This document shows positions 32,522-46,105 of a stretch of 64,000 nucleotides of DNA, piece by piece. This stretch comes from Synaphobranchus kaupii (Eukaryota; Chordata; Actinopteri; Anguilliformes; Synaphobranchidae), in the NCBI GenBank assembly GCA_029718625.1, contig CM056376.1, positions 20,409,091 to 20,473,090 on the forward strand. The letters are read 5' to 3'. Under the pieces are notes generated by a model. That model made no database searches. It worked only from the letters and a program-made list of their open reading frames with translations, and had not been told where the DNA came from. The translations under genes and the position numbers were made by a program. Positions within the stretch are counted from its first letter, which is position 1, and the number at the start of each line of letters is the position of its first letter.

Positions 32522-33408
32522 GAAAAAAATATACATTGTCACTATTCCTCTTGATAGAGCCGTATGTTTTGTGTTGGCGACGGGTCAATGTGTCAGGTCA
32601 CCCACACTCATCAATGCATCTTTAACAAATCAAAACTGGTGGCATTAACATCGGCATACCACAGGGTAATCTCGAGGGAAACCTGTTAGAACATTTGAAA
32701 GACACATTTATGGAAGCAGCTCTTTCATAAGTAGAGAACAGATACTGATGGACACACTCATATTGTTCCATGACACACCATCTTTTAATAATGACTTTAT
32801 TTCAGGGGACAAATAGAGCCAATTCACATATCAAAATGTTAATTTGCACCTGACAGTCACATCCCATCCATTCATGTGTTTTATTTCAGTACAGCAACCT
32901 GGTTGCTCCAGGTGCAGTTTAGTGAAAGTAACAGTGCACGATAGCCATGTCCTGGCCTAAAAGTGAAGAGGCTGATGTAGATGGCAACTGACTACATTGC
33001 TTGGAAAAACATTAAAGTAACTGGCCCAAAAAGTCTGATCTAAGCCTCAATTTGTCATTTCTCTGTTTAGTTTTCACAGCACTACAAATTATATTAACAT
33101 TGTGATGAAAGGAAGGATAGTGTTGAGAACATTAGTATTAACAGAGAGGGAGTGCATCCTTCATAGGCGAGATCACTTTCCCCATCAGAAGGGATAGCCT
33201 AGTTTCAATGACAAAGATTGAACAAAGTGAAAAAGTCCAAAACATATTCAGGTGTTTTTAATTAATACAAAAGTATCAAAACAAAAAAAAACAACAAAAA
33301 AAAAACAAGTGCATGATCTACATGCACAGTAATAATATATTCAGTGCAATATATACTTATACAAGTAAGGGAATGTGTACAAGGTGTAGGATAACTGGCT
33401 GAACAGTC

Positions 33409-36400
33409 TTAAGCAGAGGCCTTCGTTTCCCATTCCTACAAAAAAAGAAAAGAAGAGACAATAACACGAGCCACTGTTACACGGAAGGAAAAAACCAGTC
33501 AAGCTATTAAAAAAAAACAGTCAACAAATCATCTTTTCTCCCATAGTACGACATACTGAACACTGACAACGGTGGGCTCTGTTCCATGACCATATGTTTT
33601 TATTTTTTTATTTTTATGTTTTAAGCTTTGATTAAAAATAATACATTCATTAATCAGTAATACTTATACTATGAGGGGAACAGGTCTTATTCTGTAGAAA
33701 CACACCAGGCTGGTAGGGCTTTGTAATGGTGGAAAGAGCCATCAACTTTCCTTTCAAACCCTCAAACCCAATTTATTTACACCATTTTATCAGGGATGGA
33801 TACAGATACAGAAATATAGTTTAATGCCATCAAATTACTATCCCCCACTTGATAAGGCTCGGCATGAATTAATGGTTTCTCTAAGTCATTACGCAGCTGG
33901 CGTCATCGGGGAGAACCTCATACCTTTCTCTTCTGTAAGACCTTGCCCTTCTCAATGAAGAGGGCAGATGGCGCTCTTTTCAGGGAGTTTTTTGCAGAGG
34001 CTGTCCTTCGCAGCAGGGGAGTCAGGAACCCTCCCTGTAGGCAAAAGCAGAGTGGGGGCAAAGTGTGAGGGTCAGTTGAGCAGCTGGCCATGCGGCAGCA
34101 GCAGCAGGGAGAGACACTCCACAAATGACTTCAGCTAAGGTTGAAGAGTACTGTAGATCCTGCGTTTAGTCTGTCCTGACATCCATTCCCTCAGTATCCA
34201 CCTGTCTGCGCCTTACATTCAGAGCAGGATTCTCAAACTTGCTCAAACAAGTGCAGACACAGCAGATACCGCATCAACACTTTGGCAATGCAAACATGAT
34301 TCCCACTGGATTACAATACCTGGGTTCCTCAGATTTCTTTTCTTAATTAAAAGTTCTTAGCGTCAGTACCTTTCTATTCCAAAAACGGACTGCATTAAGT
34401 ACATTTTCAACATATTTTGTAAATTTTGTAATTTTAGTGCAGTATAGATTGACAAATTGAGTAATTCATTAAATCAGTATATCTACACAAAGACCTACCA
34501 AGTTACTAAAACAGTATTGTTCATTGCAGCAGTTATTGTTTTTGCATATTTTCCAAACACAAAGATGTTTTCAGAAAATACGATTCAAATAGGAAGTATA
34601 CATGTTTAGACATGAACTTTCCTGTCATGCACGCATGAAACAATTGAAATACAGGAACTAATCAGGAAACCCTTTTAATTCTATAACTTAAGGTTATGGA
34701 TTTAACGGCCTATAAGGTTCATAATAACACTATAAGCTAATGATGGACAATTGTTTTCTATAAACAAAATCTGTCAGGTCACATTACTCACAAAATTCTG
34801 TAAAAAATCAAAGACCAACCGATGGTTTTCGAGAGCATTCATGGAAATTAGGAGCCATGACCTCATTCCTATTGATAGAAGATAATGTTTTTTTCCCCCA
34901 GTTATTTTAGTTAATTGCAAATGGTATGTGTCATCTGAGAGCCACATTTTCTGAGCGATTCATAATGTCTCAGCATCGAGGAAAAGCAGGAGAAGAGCGG
35001 TTGCTGCATCGGAGATTTGTGTCACTGGGGCCTGACTACAGGGAAAATTCTTGGAATAAAATTTTAAGTTTGGGGTTTTGGCTTTGCTTTTGAAGGGTTT
35101 CCTGTAAAACATGTGCAATAGATCCCGCCCCGCGATTATTACATTTACGATTCTCTTAAGCGTTCTGTTTTTTCCTTGCTCCCTTGCAGATCATATTTAT
35201 TGGCACAGTCATCAGTGGGGTTCTGTACAATATCTTGCACCTTCTAATTAGCCTAGTGCCAAAACTGGGGATATCATTAAAAATGAAAGCATGAGCACAT
35301 TTTGTAGTATTTTTACAGAACTGACCTCTGGTTGTCAATTCAGACCAGATCATAAATTTGTGATGTTATCAACATATACATAAATTGGCACAGTAACTTG
35401 ACTGAAACGGATACATTACCTTTTTTCTGACCGAATTTGAAAAACGAAACATTTTTCCCCAAATGATGGAAAACTATCCAGTAAAGGGAATGCTTTTGTC
35501 AGACCGTTTGAAGTTCACGTGTGAACCTCTGAATGAGAAGGCAATCTCTGGTTAACCTCAGGGATTGCTTCCTCACCCCACTGGTTGCCTCTGCTCCCTG
35601 CATATAAAAGGATGAACCAACCACTGTCCCTTCATGCTGACTGTTTGACTGCATTTCAACGGGTGCCACCAGCAGCCTTCTGAAGCAAGGACTCAAGGGA
35701 GACACAGCCACTCAAGGAGGGCTGGAATGTTCGGCCTGGAAGAGGAAGAAAAAGGAACCCATCCTTGTGGAAGGTATTTCGTACTTCATTACCGTCGCCA
35801 CTGAAATTCCCCAGACTCTGCCAATATAGAACCTAATACTGTGTGAGCAGTCATCAGCTATGGAAAGGGAGGAAGACCGCTGTACTCGAGCAATGCTGTC
35901 AGAACAGGGCCTCTGGCAGGCTCCTTACACCAAACCTAAAAAAGTAACCGGAATGTACATATCTGTAGGTTGCTTCTGCAAACTCCAACATACTGTAGGT
36001 GCTAGGTGTTGTACCTGCGCTCTCTCAGTGCAGAAAGCCAGAGACTGCCTGAAGGACGTGCGCTTAGCCGGCTTCCCGACTGTCACCAGGTTCATCTCAG
36101 ACCCAGCTCTCAGCTGTACCCTTCTCTTTCCGGTCAGGTCCAGCTTCTCAACCCCATGCTCCGAGTCACCCATTGTTTTCTTGCCTAGGCACAACAGACA
36201 GTCACACACTGAAGCATCGCAACACTGCATAATGTTTTACTGAGAAGCAGTAAATTAAGATATAAAATTTTGGTGACACAGCAACAGCTTAAGAACTTCA
36301 ACAGATGTTTTCTGCTTCTCTACAGTGCAAATTAGTTTTGCATCAATGGTTTTGATGTTCTGTGAGAAAGCTGTGACCGGGGATGTACTACACGAAAGTG

Positions 36401-39400
36401 CTTCAAATCTTTTTTTTAAAAGAGGCAACCTATAGAGACTTTCTCCAGAGAAAAACATCAACAAAAATCTACAGTGTACTTAAGAGGCCCTTAAAAGGAC
36501 TTGCTGCCACGCGGCTTCATCCCTCTGCCACAACCAAACCACCAAAAATTACAGCTAACCACCAGCCCCTTCCATACTGGGAGCACATGGGAGCGTTTTT
36601 CTCCTCCACTCTGAGGCCTCACAGCCGGCTTAGTGCTTAACAGCACACTGTAACCTTATTTGCACTACTGCAGAATCCTCTGCCTTCCACCGCATTTTGC
36701 ATGCCTTCACCATTTCAGCAGGAAAGGATTAATCACCAGTGAATCACTGCGTTTTCATCATCATGGAAATGGACGTAAACGCTTCTGAAATCCTGATGAA
36801 TTTAGATAAGAGCGGGATGTCCAATAAATCCTATTTTCTCATGACGCATATAACTTAACTTAATAATTTCACTCCCCCCCCCAAATGTACATTATAACAC
36901 AACCACATATTCAGATATAAGCCAGTGCTGCTGAGCCTGCATGAAATAAAACAAAGCTTGTGTAAAATCTCATTGCTGCAACAAGACATGAACATGGACT
37001 CAATGGAAAGTCTTGCAGAATTTGCTTACATAATCTGGAATAACCGCCATATAATTATTAAGACACTGTCCACACAGCTAGATTGTGTACAAGATAAATT
37101 AAAACCAGATGTTGCAGAACTGTTTCCGTTTTGCAGAAAAAAACCATCAATACATAGGAATGCTAGTAATATCTACAGTAGAGCCACAAATTCTTCACTA
37201 ATCATATGTTTTGCACTGAAGAGCAACAAAATGCTTCTTTGCTTCAATACAGGCCTCTTTATTTCATTAATGTGTTTTCAAATCTGATTTATGCTCACTA
37301 TTACAGTGTTTTTGGAATACAACAATACTCCGTTTACCCTCGTCCCCTTTTTTTCACCCCACATTTTGAAATCAAGAACGGTCCTTTCCCAACATTCACT
37401 CTCAACCATCCACATGCAAAAGGACTCTCAGAGTAGCGTGTGCCCTTCTTCAAGACACTCATCCACAGTGCAAAAAGCTCACTTTTAGACTCCAAGCCAC
37501 ACAGCAATACACACATTGTAGCCTGTTGTAACTTGGCGAGTCACTAGGAGGCAATGGAACAACATTTACACAAGGACCCATAGTTCAAGCTCACTCTGCC
37601 CTGGCAAGACAAGACTAACTGTACCCCACCACTGTAGATTCCTAGTCATAGTCGGCTTAAGGTATCGCCCAGACTCAGGTTAGTGATATTTTGCCTATAG
37701 GCCTTCACTTGGATCGAGTGGCTTTGCCAACGGGACACTAAGAAGCCATAATAACTTCCCCACTTTGAAATGATAATGATATACAACAGTTGCTGGAGTA
37801 ATCCCAGAAGGATACCTGGAAACACCAGAGAGTGAAATGGACTCACTGTGGTTGGCAACGACTTCGTTGTTGCAGTAGATGTCTTTGGAAATGACAGAAT
37901 CTCCCTTGGAAACATTTTGAGACTTCTGCAACTGATAGGAAATAAACAATAGATTGAGGAAAAAAATGTGACAAATAAACAAACAAATTGACTCCTTTTG
38001 GAAGCTGAGCAGCTTTCTTTTGCCGGAAATCCCACCCTCCCTTTCCCACCTTGAGTAAGCATCCAATCTGGAGCCTTAGCTGGACACTCACAGTAACAGT
38101 AAACTATAGATGTGATATAGTACCAGTGGTGACATCAACTTAGAACCTTCCAGCATTTCATTAGAGGTCAACGGGTTTTGATGAACTTGGTAATCTTTTC
38201 TGGAGTCCAGGGCTTTAAACCCTGTGTGTTATTACCTCAGTGTGAACACAGACCTCACCCACACCCAGGCTGGGACGTACCATGTCGTCCACAATGGAAG
38301 AGTTTGAGTAGATGGGCTGGGAATGGCCTGCTCCACACAGCTGGTGGAAGGGGTCATCTATGTACATGTTGGAGGATGGGAACCTGCGTGCCATGAGACC
38401 ACTAGGAGACCAGAAAAAAACAAAAAAAAACAATGATTGTATGAGTGGTGCGACAGAGAGAGCATTCTGTAACACCTATACACAGCTTTTTACTCAGGTC
38501 TAAAGCAATTTATGCATGGAAAAAAAGTATCTACATCTAAACTGACATAATTATAGCTACAGGACCACTTCTGACCCCTCTAAACCTTAAAGATCAAGGA
38601 ATTCTCTCTAATGTGGAAATTGGAACAGGAACAATGGGGGTAATTAAGGTGACAGGATACAAAGCATGAATTCATGTTTCTGAATTTTGTAGTTTCGATA
38701 GAAACACCATAACAAGCTCTGTGGAGTTAAGGGATTGTCAACAAAGTATATAGTCTTGAGAGGCAGTGAGGGGGACGCTGGAGTTCTGTGGGCAGAGCAT
38801 GTCCATTACCTGAGCCCTCCCTCAGTCCCGGTGTCCAGTGTGCTGTCCAGGCGCTCGTACAGAGGATCAGCCTGACTCGTGCTCCCGTCCTGCAGGAGCT
38901 GCACCCAGTGCTCTTTCTCATCTGCACAGCTGGCCTGCACGCAAACACAGAGGGCAGTCAGAGAGAACGGCCTCACAGCGTGCACAATGCCCCGTGTGTA
39001 CAAAGAAGACTTGTGTTTTTGAGAGAAAATGAAAAATGAATAGTTACATTACAGGCATTTATCAGAGCGACTAGCTTTTGCATTTTTATTCTATTTTTTT
39101 CCATCCATTTATACAGCTGGATATATACTGAAGCAATGCAGGTTAAGTACTTTGTGTGTTGGGAATCAAACCTGCGACCATTACAAGGCAAGTTCCTTAA
39201 CCATTATACTACAAAAGCCAGCTTAACTCTGAAACAAACAGTGGCTTTGGGCTGCGTATTTGCCACTCTATCCACGTAAAACTCAGCTAAAATAGGGTCT
39301 TAATGAACAGGCAGGTTTTGCTCTGATGGCACTTGAGCCCTGTCCTGGGGTGAGGCCCTTACCTCCAGCACTGCCACCTGGTCCCCGTGTTGCGTGACTG

Positions 39401-39722
39401 TGATGCGGTAGGCCTGGGCTGTGTCGGGGCCAGGCCGCACCTCACAGCCCCTCAGCTGCACGCTGTACTGGGGGCTCTCTTCACACACCTCGTCCCGGAA
39501 CATCTTCAGCAGCCCGCCCTCCACCTGGCACCACAGACTCTGCCACTGGCAGTTCATCAGCACATTCAGGAAACCTGGCACCCGCAAAAACGGCACGGTC
39601 ACAGTCAACAGCTGCCGCACAGCGCATGGCTAGACTGTGCCGTGGTTGTTAAACATTTATTTACTTAACTTAATATATTAATTATATGGTAGACTACCTG
39701 TACCAGCACTATATGCACACGC

Positions 39723-39807
<85 letters not shown>

Positions 39808-41056
39808 GCAGTCCAGAAGTATAGGGAGAGAATCAGTCACTGATACTGTATACTGGGAGAGAATATACTGTATATATAGGGAGACGATGAGTATAAGGCA
39901 GTGGCATTTGCAGCGATATTTGGGTAGTGCCTTTCACTCTTTGCATGAGGAGATTAATTACTTGTAAATTGTAAAACCCATAACTAAACAATGCACCCCT
40001 GTTTTAGTAGAGCCATTATCCACAACATAATCATTCTCAGCTGAAAATTCCTTGTTTACCAATAGCAGGTTTGTGCTATCATTAGTAACCAAGAGGTCAG
40101 TTAAGGATTTGTAACACATGATACCATCTGATAATTCTAAATAAGGGGATGGGGTGTAGTCCGGGGAAGCTCTTACCCTTATCCTTAATTTCTACATTGC
40201 TGAGGGCGGAGGGCAGACCAGACAGCTTGTCTTCATCCGAGTCTGAATGAAGGACTGTACTTGACTGTGACAGAATAAATAAAGTTGTTTAAACACCAGG
40301 CAACGCAGCACCAAACACACAAGGGTTTTGGAATTGAAGAGTGTTTTTGCAAATCTCACTAAACTCACTTTTACCAATTTTGAGGAAATTAACGTTTTTG
40401 TTTATTTTAAATAGTTTCTTGCATGAAAATTTTTAATTTTTATACTTAAATCTCCAAGAATAGTAATGCAAAAGAAAAACTGCAAATATCTAACCATTGA
40501 TCATAAAAATTATGCCCACTTTGAAAAAAAATGGTTTATAAAAACTGGACTTAGTGAGGTTTGGAAAAACACTCATCAATTAAGGCCACAAAGGCAGTAC
40601 AACAAGGATAAGAGCATACAAATGCCTCAATAAGGTAAGACCATATGAGAGTTATGTGACAAGAACGGACTGTTCAGCCCATGAATTTAACAGTGGCTTT
40701 GGCATTGGCCACAGCCTTTACAGCAGACGGCACTAAGGAGACAGATGGGGCGCTTACCCTGCAAGAGTCCTGCCTGTCACACTTGAGTAACGACGAGGAG
40801 CTGTGGGATCCCTTCTCATAGTAGGAGGAGCCGCTCACCTCCTCAATTATCTTGGCAAACAGACAGAAGTTTGACGTCATAAATCTGCAGACCTGAAAGT
40901 GATTACTGCATTTAAAAATTAACGTTTATAGCGATTCTAACCCCATTCTAACCACACATATGGGAGAGGTATCACTCTCTCACACACTCACACTCTCTCA
41001 CTCACACACTCTCTCTCTCTCTCTCTCTCACACACTCTCTCACACACACACACACT

Positions 41057-41126
<70 letters not shown>

Positions 41127-41882
41127 CTCTCACTCTCTCTCACTCTCTCTCACTCTCTCTCACTCTCTCTCACTCACACTCGCTCACACTCTCTCTCTCT
41201 CTCGCTCACACTCTCTCTCTCTCTCTCGCTCACACTCTCTCTCGCTCACACTCTCTCTCACTCTCGCTCACACTCTCTCACTCTCTCGCTCACACTCTCT
41301 CTCACTCTCGCTCACACTCTCTCGCTCACACTCTCTCACTCTCTCACACTCTCGCTCACACTCTCGCTCACTCTCGCTCACACTCTCACTCTCGCTCACA
41401 CTCTCTCACTCTCTCGCTCTCTCTCTCCCACTCACACTCTCTCTCCCACTCACACTCTCTCTCCCACTCACACTCTCTCTCCCACTCACACTCTCTCTCC
41501 CACTCACACTCTCTCTCCCACTCACACTCTCTCTCCCACTCACTCTCTCTCCCACTCACTCTCTCCCACTCACTCTCTCCCACTCACTCTCTCCCACTCA
41601 CTCTCTCTCCCACTCACTCTCTCTCCCACTCACTCTCTCTCCCACTCACTCTCTCTCCCACTCACTCTCTCTCCCACTCACACACTCTCTCACACTCACA
41701 CTCTCTCTCACACTCACACTCTCTCTCACACTCACACTCTCTCTCACACTCACACTCTCTCTCACACTCACACTCTCTCACACTCACACTCTCTCTCACA
41801 CTCTCTCTCTCTCACACTCTCTCTCTCTCTCACACTCTCTCTCTCTCTCACACTCTCTCTCTCTCACACTCTCTCTCTCTCA

Positions 41883-41917
<35 letters not shown>

Positions 41918-44900
41918 TCTCTCTCTCTCACACTCTCTCTCACTCACACTCTCTCTCCCACTCTGCTGTGATGTTATCATAAACACCTCCAAACCTTCCG
42001 CCACTCCTCGGCCTGCTGGCAGCTCTGAAAGCCCATGACCACGGTGTCGGAGCCAGCAACCACCTTCAGTTTGTGCTGCATCTTCTTGCCGTGCTTTGAC
42101 TTGTAGACCACATGGCAGCCCTTCAGGCTCACCTCAAGCAGCGGGTGCAGGTCCTTGGCACACTTGTAGCACTGGGAGGAAGGAGAGACGGCCAGTCAGC
42201 TGTCTAATAGGAAGCCATAATCAGCCACAGAGGATTTTAGTCAGCAGGGTTTCCCCTGCATCACTGTGTCACGGTGATCATTGATCAGTTTATCAGTCGA
42301 CTGCCTGCGATCTCCAGACGGATGATGCTGCACTGACTGCACAGGCTTACAACTATTACTGATGGCACTGTTATTAAAAGATTTATTCTTTAGTTTGCAT
42401 AGCTACTTAACAATAAGAGGTTGCCTGCACTACAGACATCTGGGAGATACTGCAATGCAGCTATGTCCACAATACGCAAATGTGAAATCATGATTCAAGA
42501 TATGATTTCATCATTATCTGTCAAAAATGTACAATACGTTTATACTTTCCAGAGACGCATTCATTTACTGGGATGTAATTTCATAAATATAACCAAATAA
42601 TGTGTCGTTAATTTTAATTTTAGTAGTTTTAGATGATTTGAAGTCTTGTGTCTGAATGTTTCTATATAATCAAAACAGGGTGTCTAGTCCAGCAGCAGCA
42701 GAGAGTGGTCTACAAGCTGAAAGATTTGTAAATAGCCACATATGGCTTTGTTTAGCTATCTTTACAAAAGCCAGGTGGGATATTCTTTACTTTTTCTTTT
42801 CTATATTTTATTGAGTTCAACATTAACACAAGCCACAAACTGACCACCAAATGTTGTGCTGACGTTTCTTTTGGTTGCACATTTATTGATATACAAATGG
42901 TACATGACCATCTGTAATACACTATTTGGTCATGTGTCTACTTTTTTCCCATGCATTTGAAAATGTGTTTATGCACATGTGTGTATCATTGCTTAACTGC
43001 AGCTGCCAATGCAGCTGTTTAAAATCATAACCAATATTAAGCTACCCAGCTGAGGATCCTTCATACGTCATAATCAGCTGGCTAACTCCCAATGTAACTA
43101 ATCAATAATGACAGACAAGTCATATGGTGAGTGCGTGACCGGATGACCTGATTAAGCCAAGGGATTTCATATGAGAATAATTGAGAAAAGGGACCACAAG
43201 AAACAGGAATTTGGTCACTGGAGTGAAGAGGCCAGAGTAAAGAGAATTATAGTTGATATCTGTTCCCAGAACTGGTATCGGTTCCAGAGAATAAATCACC
43301 ACGGAAACTGCTGGTGAGTCACACAGATTTGTGGTAGGCCCAAGCACATAGCCAGGAGCAGCCGTGCGCTGCCCCAAATGTGCCACAGCTTGGAGAACAC
43401 TCCAGAAAGGAGGAAATATTGTGAAAATTACGGCAAATGCAGCATTTAAAATGTCAACACTCATTCAAAATGCTTACAGAGAAACATCACAAACTAGCAT
43501 GAAAGCTCACGCAGTACAGCATCGCGAGCCAGCGGATCATTCGCCGCCAATACCAGGCCGTGGCTGACATGGAGGAGGGGGAAGTGGATGGATTTACCAG
43601 GAGGAGGTGGCTACGGATGATAAATAGCTGCTTGGTCCACTGGCCCAGCCACTTCTTCCTCCAGAGGTAGCCGCAGATGCGGGACTCTGGGATGGGGCGT
43701 AGACAGGGCTGGGAGGCAGTCCACTGGATGTAGTGAGCCCGATCCTTCACAAAGTCCTCCTCCTCCTCCTCCTCACCGTACGACTCGTAGTGACTGCTGT
43801 CTGAGTCCGCCGCGTCTGGGGGAGACACAAAAGCCGTCTATTTTCAGCAAAAGCTACCTTTCTCAACAGTAAACGACGTCCGATATATGACGACATGTTT
43901 AATATACCTGTGGGCTGACTGGGTGGAACAAAGGGTTCTGCCTCTTCATAGCAGTCTTCATCTTCTGAGGGTTGGGGGGGTGCCACAGGACCCAGGCTCT
44001 GGGCCAGGGAGAAAGAGTCACACAACTGTTATTACCACACAACAAGACCACATATGGTCCGTCTTAACACATTCATGGTCCAGAAAGAAGCTCATTATAA
44101 AGCTTTCCGCACAATACACTATCCAAACAAAATTTACACACACCAAACAAAAATTGAAAACATTTGCAACTTTCTGAAAAAGGAAATAAGGGCTGATGCA
44201 ATGCCGGTCCTACTTTTTGCTACAATGTACACACACAGAAATGGAACTGGTAGCTTTCAAAGGAGAAATGTAAAGGCATAACTGCTTGAGATGTGAGACG
44301 TAATTCCGCTTTCCTTTTCTTCTGATTTTCTTCCCCATAATGTGGAAATGTCAATGATATATAGTAGTAATTTTACTACAAGTAAGTGTCCTGACAGGGA
44401 AAGAGATATATCTTTGAACAGTCAAGCTCTAAGAACTGAACATCATTGTGGAGTCTTGAAACCATCGTGTTTGCTGGAAAGAAGATAACCTGTTTGAAGG
44501 AATGGAAAGGACAACAATGCCTCTAGCTTCCACTGAAATCAGTTATTTGTACCATCCACCACAGAAAACCTGATCAAACCACCTACTTGGGCCCTGGGAG
44601 GCATAAGTGAGAAACTAGGAGGCTTCAGGATCAGTGGGCGTGAGACATCGATACGGTGTTGACATGAGGCTACACATTCTTTTATTAAACATGATCTCAG
44701 TCGTAAGCACAATAAAATACTGTATAAGCACCGGAGGCATGTCATCTCAATCAGGGCTTGAATACATGCTGAGAAAATAAATAACCAAGGAGGAAAGCGA
44801 GAGAAGAATAACTGAATGCATGACATTGGTTATGAGATGGTATGAGCAGAATATGAGACCTCTCCCCTCCTGTAAAATAACAAATATGGATTAAAAAAAA

Positions 44901-46032
44901 ATACTAAATAATGTCATCGCATTACTCTTCATTGTGATCGTTTTGCGAAGTTTGATATCCTAATAAATTGCTTTTGTTTTGGTGTTCTGTCATCCTTTTT
45001 TTTTTTTCCTTTTCCTCCTCCCTCTCTCCTTTTGATAATTTTCTCTCACGTCCAAGGATCCTTCTTTTAAACAGAACTATCTGAGTGACCGCCGAGGTCA
45101 GGCGGCGGGGTTAGACAAACGGCGAGTTTGGGGCGTACAAATACAAGCATAGCAGGGGAGGGCAATGGGGCACAGTACAGCGTGTACACTGTTTAATCCA
45201 GATACCTATCTGCGGAGGAGAGACCCCTCTGAGCCCCGGGGGGGAGCCAGGGAGGATGTGGGCTGCTGGGGGGGTTCCGGGGCTGCCGGGGCCCCTGTTC
45301 CCCCCCGTGCCGGCGCAGAGAATGAGAGGGGGGGTGGGGCACCAGAAAGAGAGGGTACGCGTGCAGTGCTATGGGACGACTCTCATGCTGAAGCAGTGGG
45401 AGACGTGCTTGCTGAGCTTGTAAACGTGCATTCCGCATTCTTCGCGCTTTATTGGGAGAAGTGAGCCTCCTTTTTTTTCAGCCCGGGTAAGTGGTGACCG
45501 CAGCCTTTGTTTTGCACAAACAGCGATAAAGTTGAGAGTGACTGCAGCTGTGGGGCCTGTTCGCACAGCTACTGCCTGACAGAGCAGCAATTAGCACAAG
45601 GGAACACAAAGATGTCTCTTCATCCACTGCAACTCCAATGGCTTTACTCACTCTGCCATGTGTATTCATCCAATAGATCCAGCTTTTATTTACTACACTT
45701 CAGTCTTGGATCTAAATTCAATTCAGTCTATTAAAACGTTCTTGAAGACCTTTAAGATTTTCAACCACGCACTCACTTATCTAGCCGTTTTTAAAAAAAA
45801 AATTATTTTGATTTTGTAAACATTTGATTTTTGCCTGTTTATTCTGAGCTTTTTTGTGTAACTTGGAGATGCATTTTAATGTTGTCATGACTGGTCCACA
45901 GCAAAACGAACCAAGAGTCAGCAAAGGTTTTAGTGAATGAAGCAGAATGCCTCTTTCTGGCAGCGTTTCAAGAAACAGTGATTGCACCCCAACAAGATTA
46001 TTAAATTATGAAAGCTTCTGTTGTACAAGCTT

Positions 46033-46105
<73 letters not shown>

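Noticed and set aside
40960..41982. 340-codon plus-strand open frame of Ser/Leu/Thr/His repeats
   Set aside because: It is the translation of the CT/CA satellite in an AFAP-like intron, with no start context, and antisense to the gene.
45165..45464. GC-rich plus-strand frame of about 100 codons and an antisense frame ending [13 protein letters not shown]
   Set aside because: Inside an AFAP-like intron with no splice acceptor of quality and no family match; open frames are expected at this GC content.
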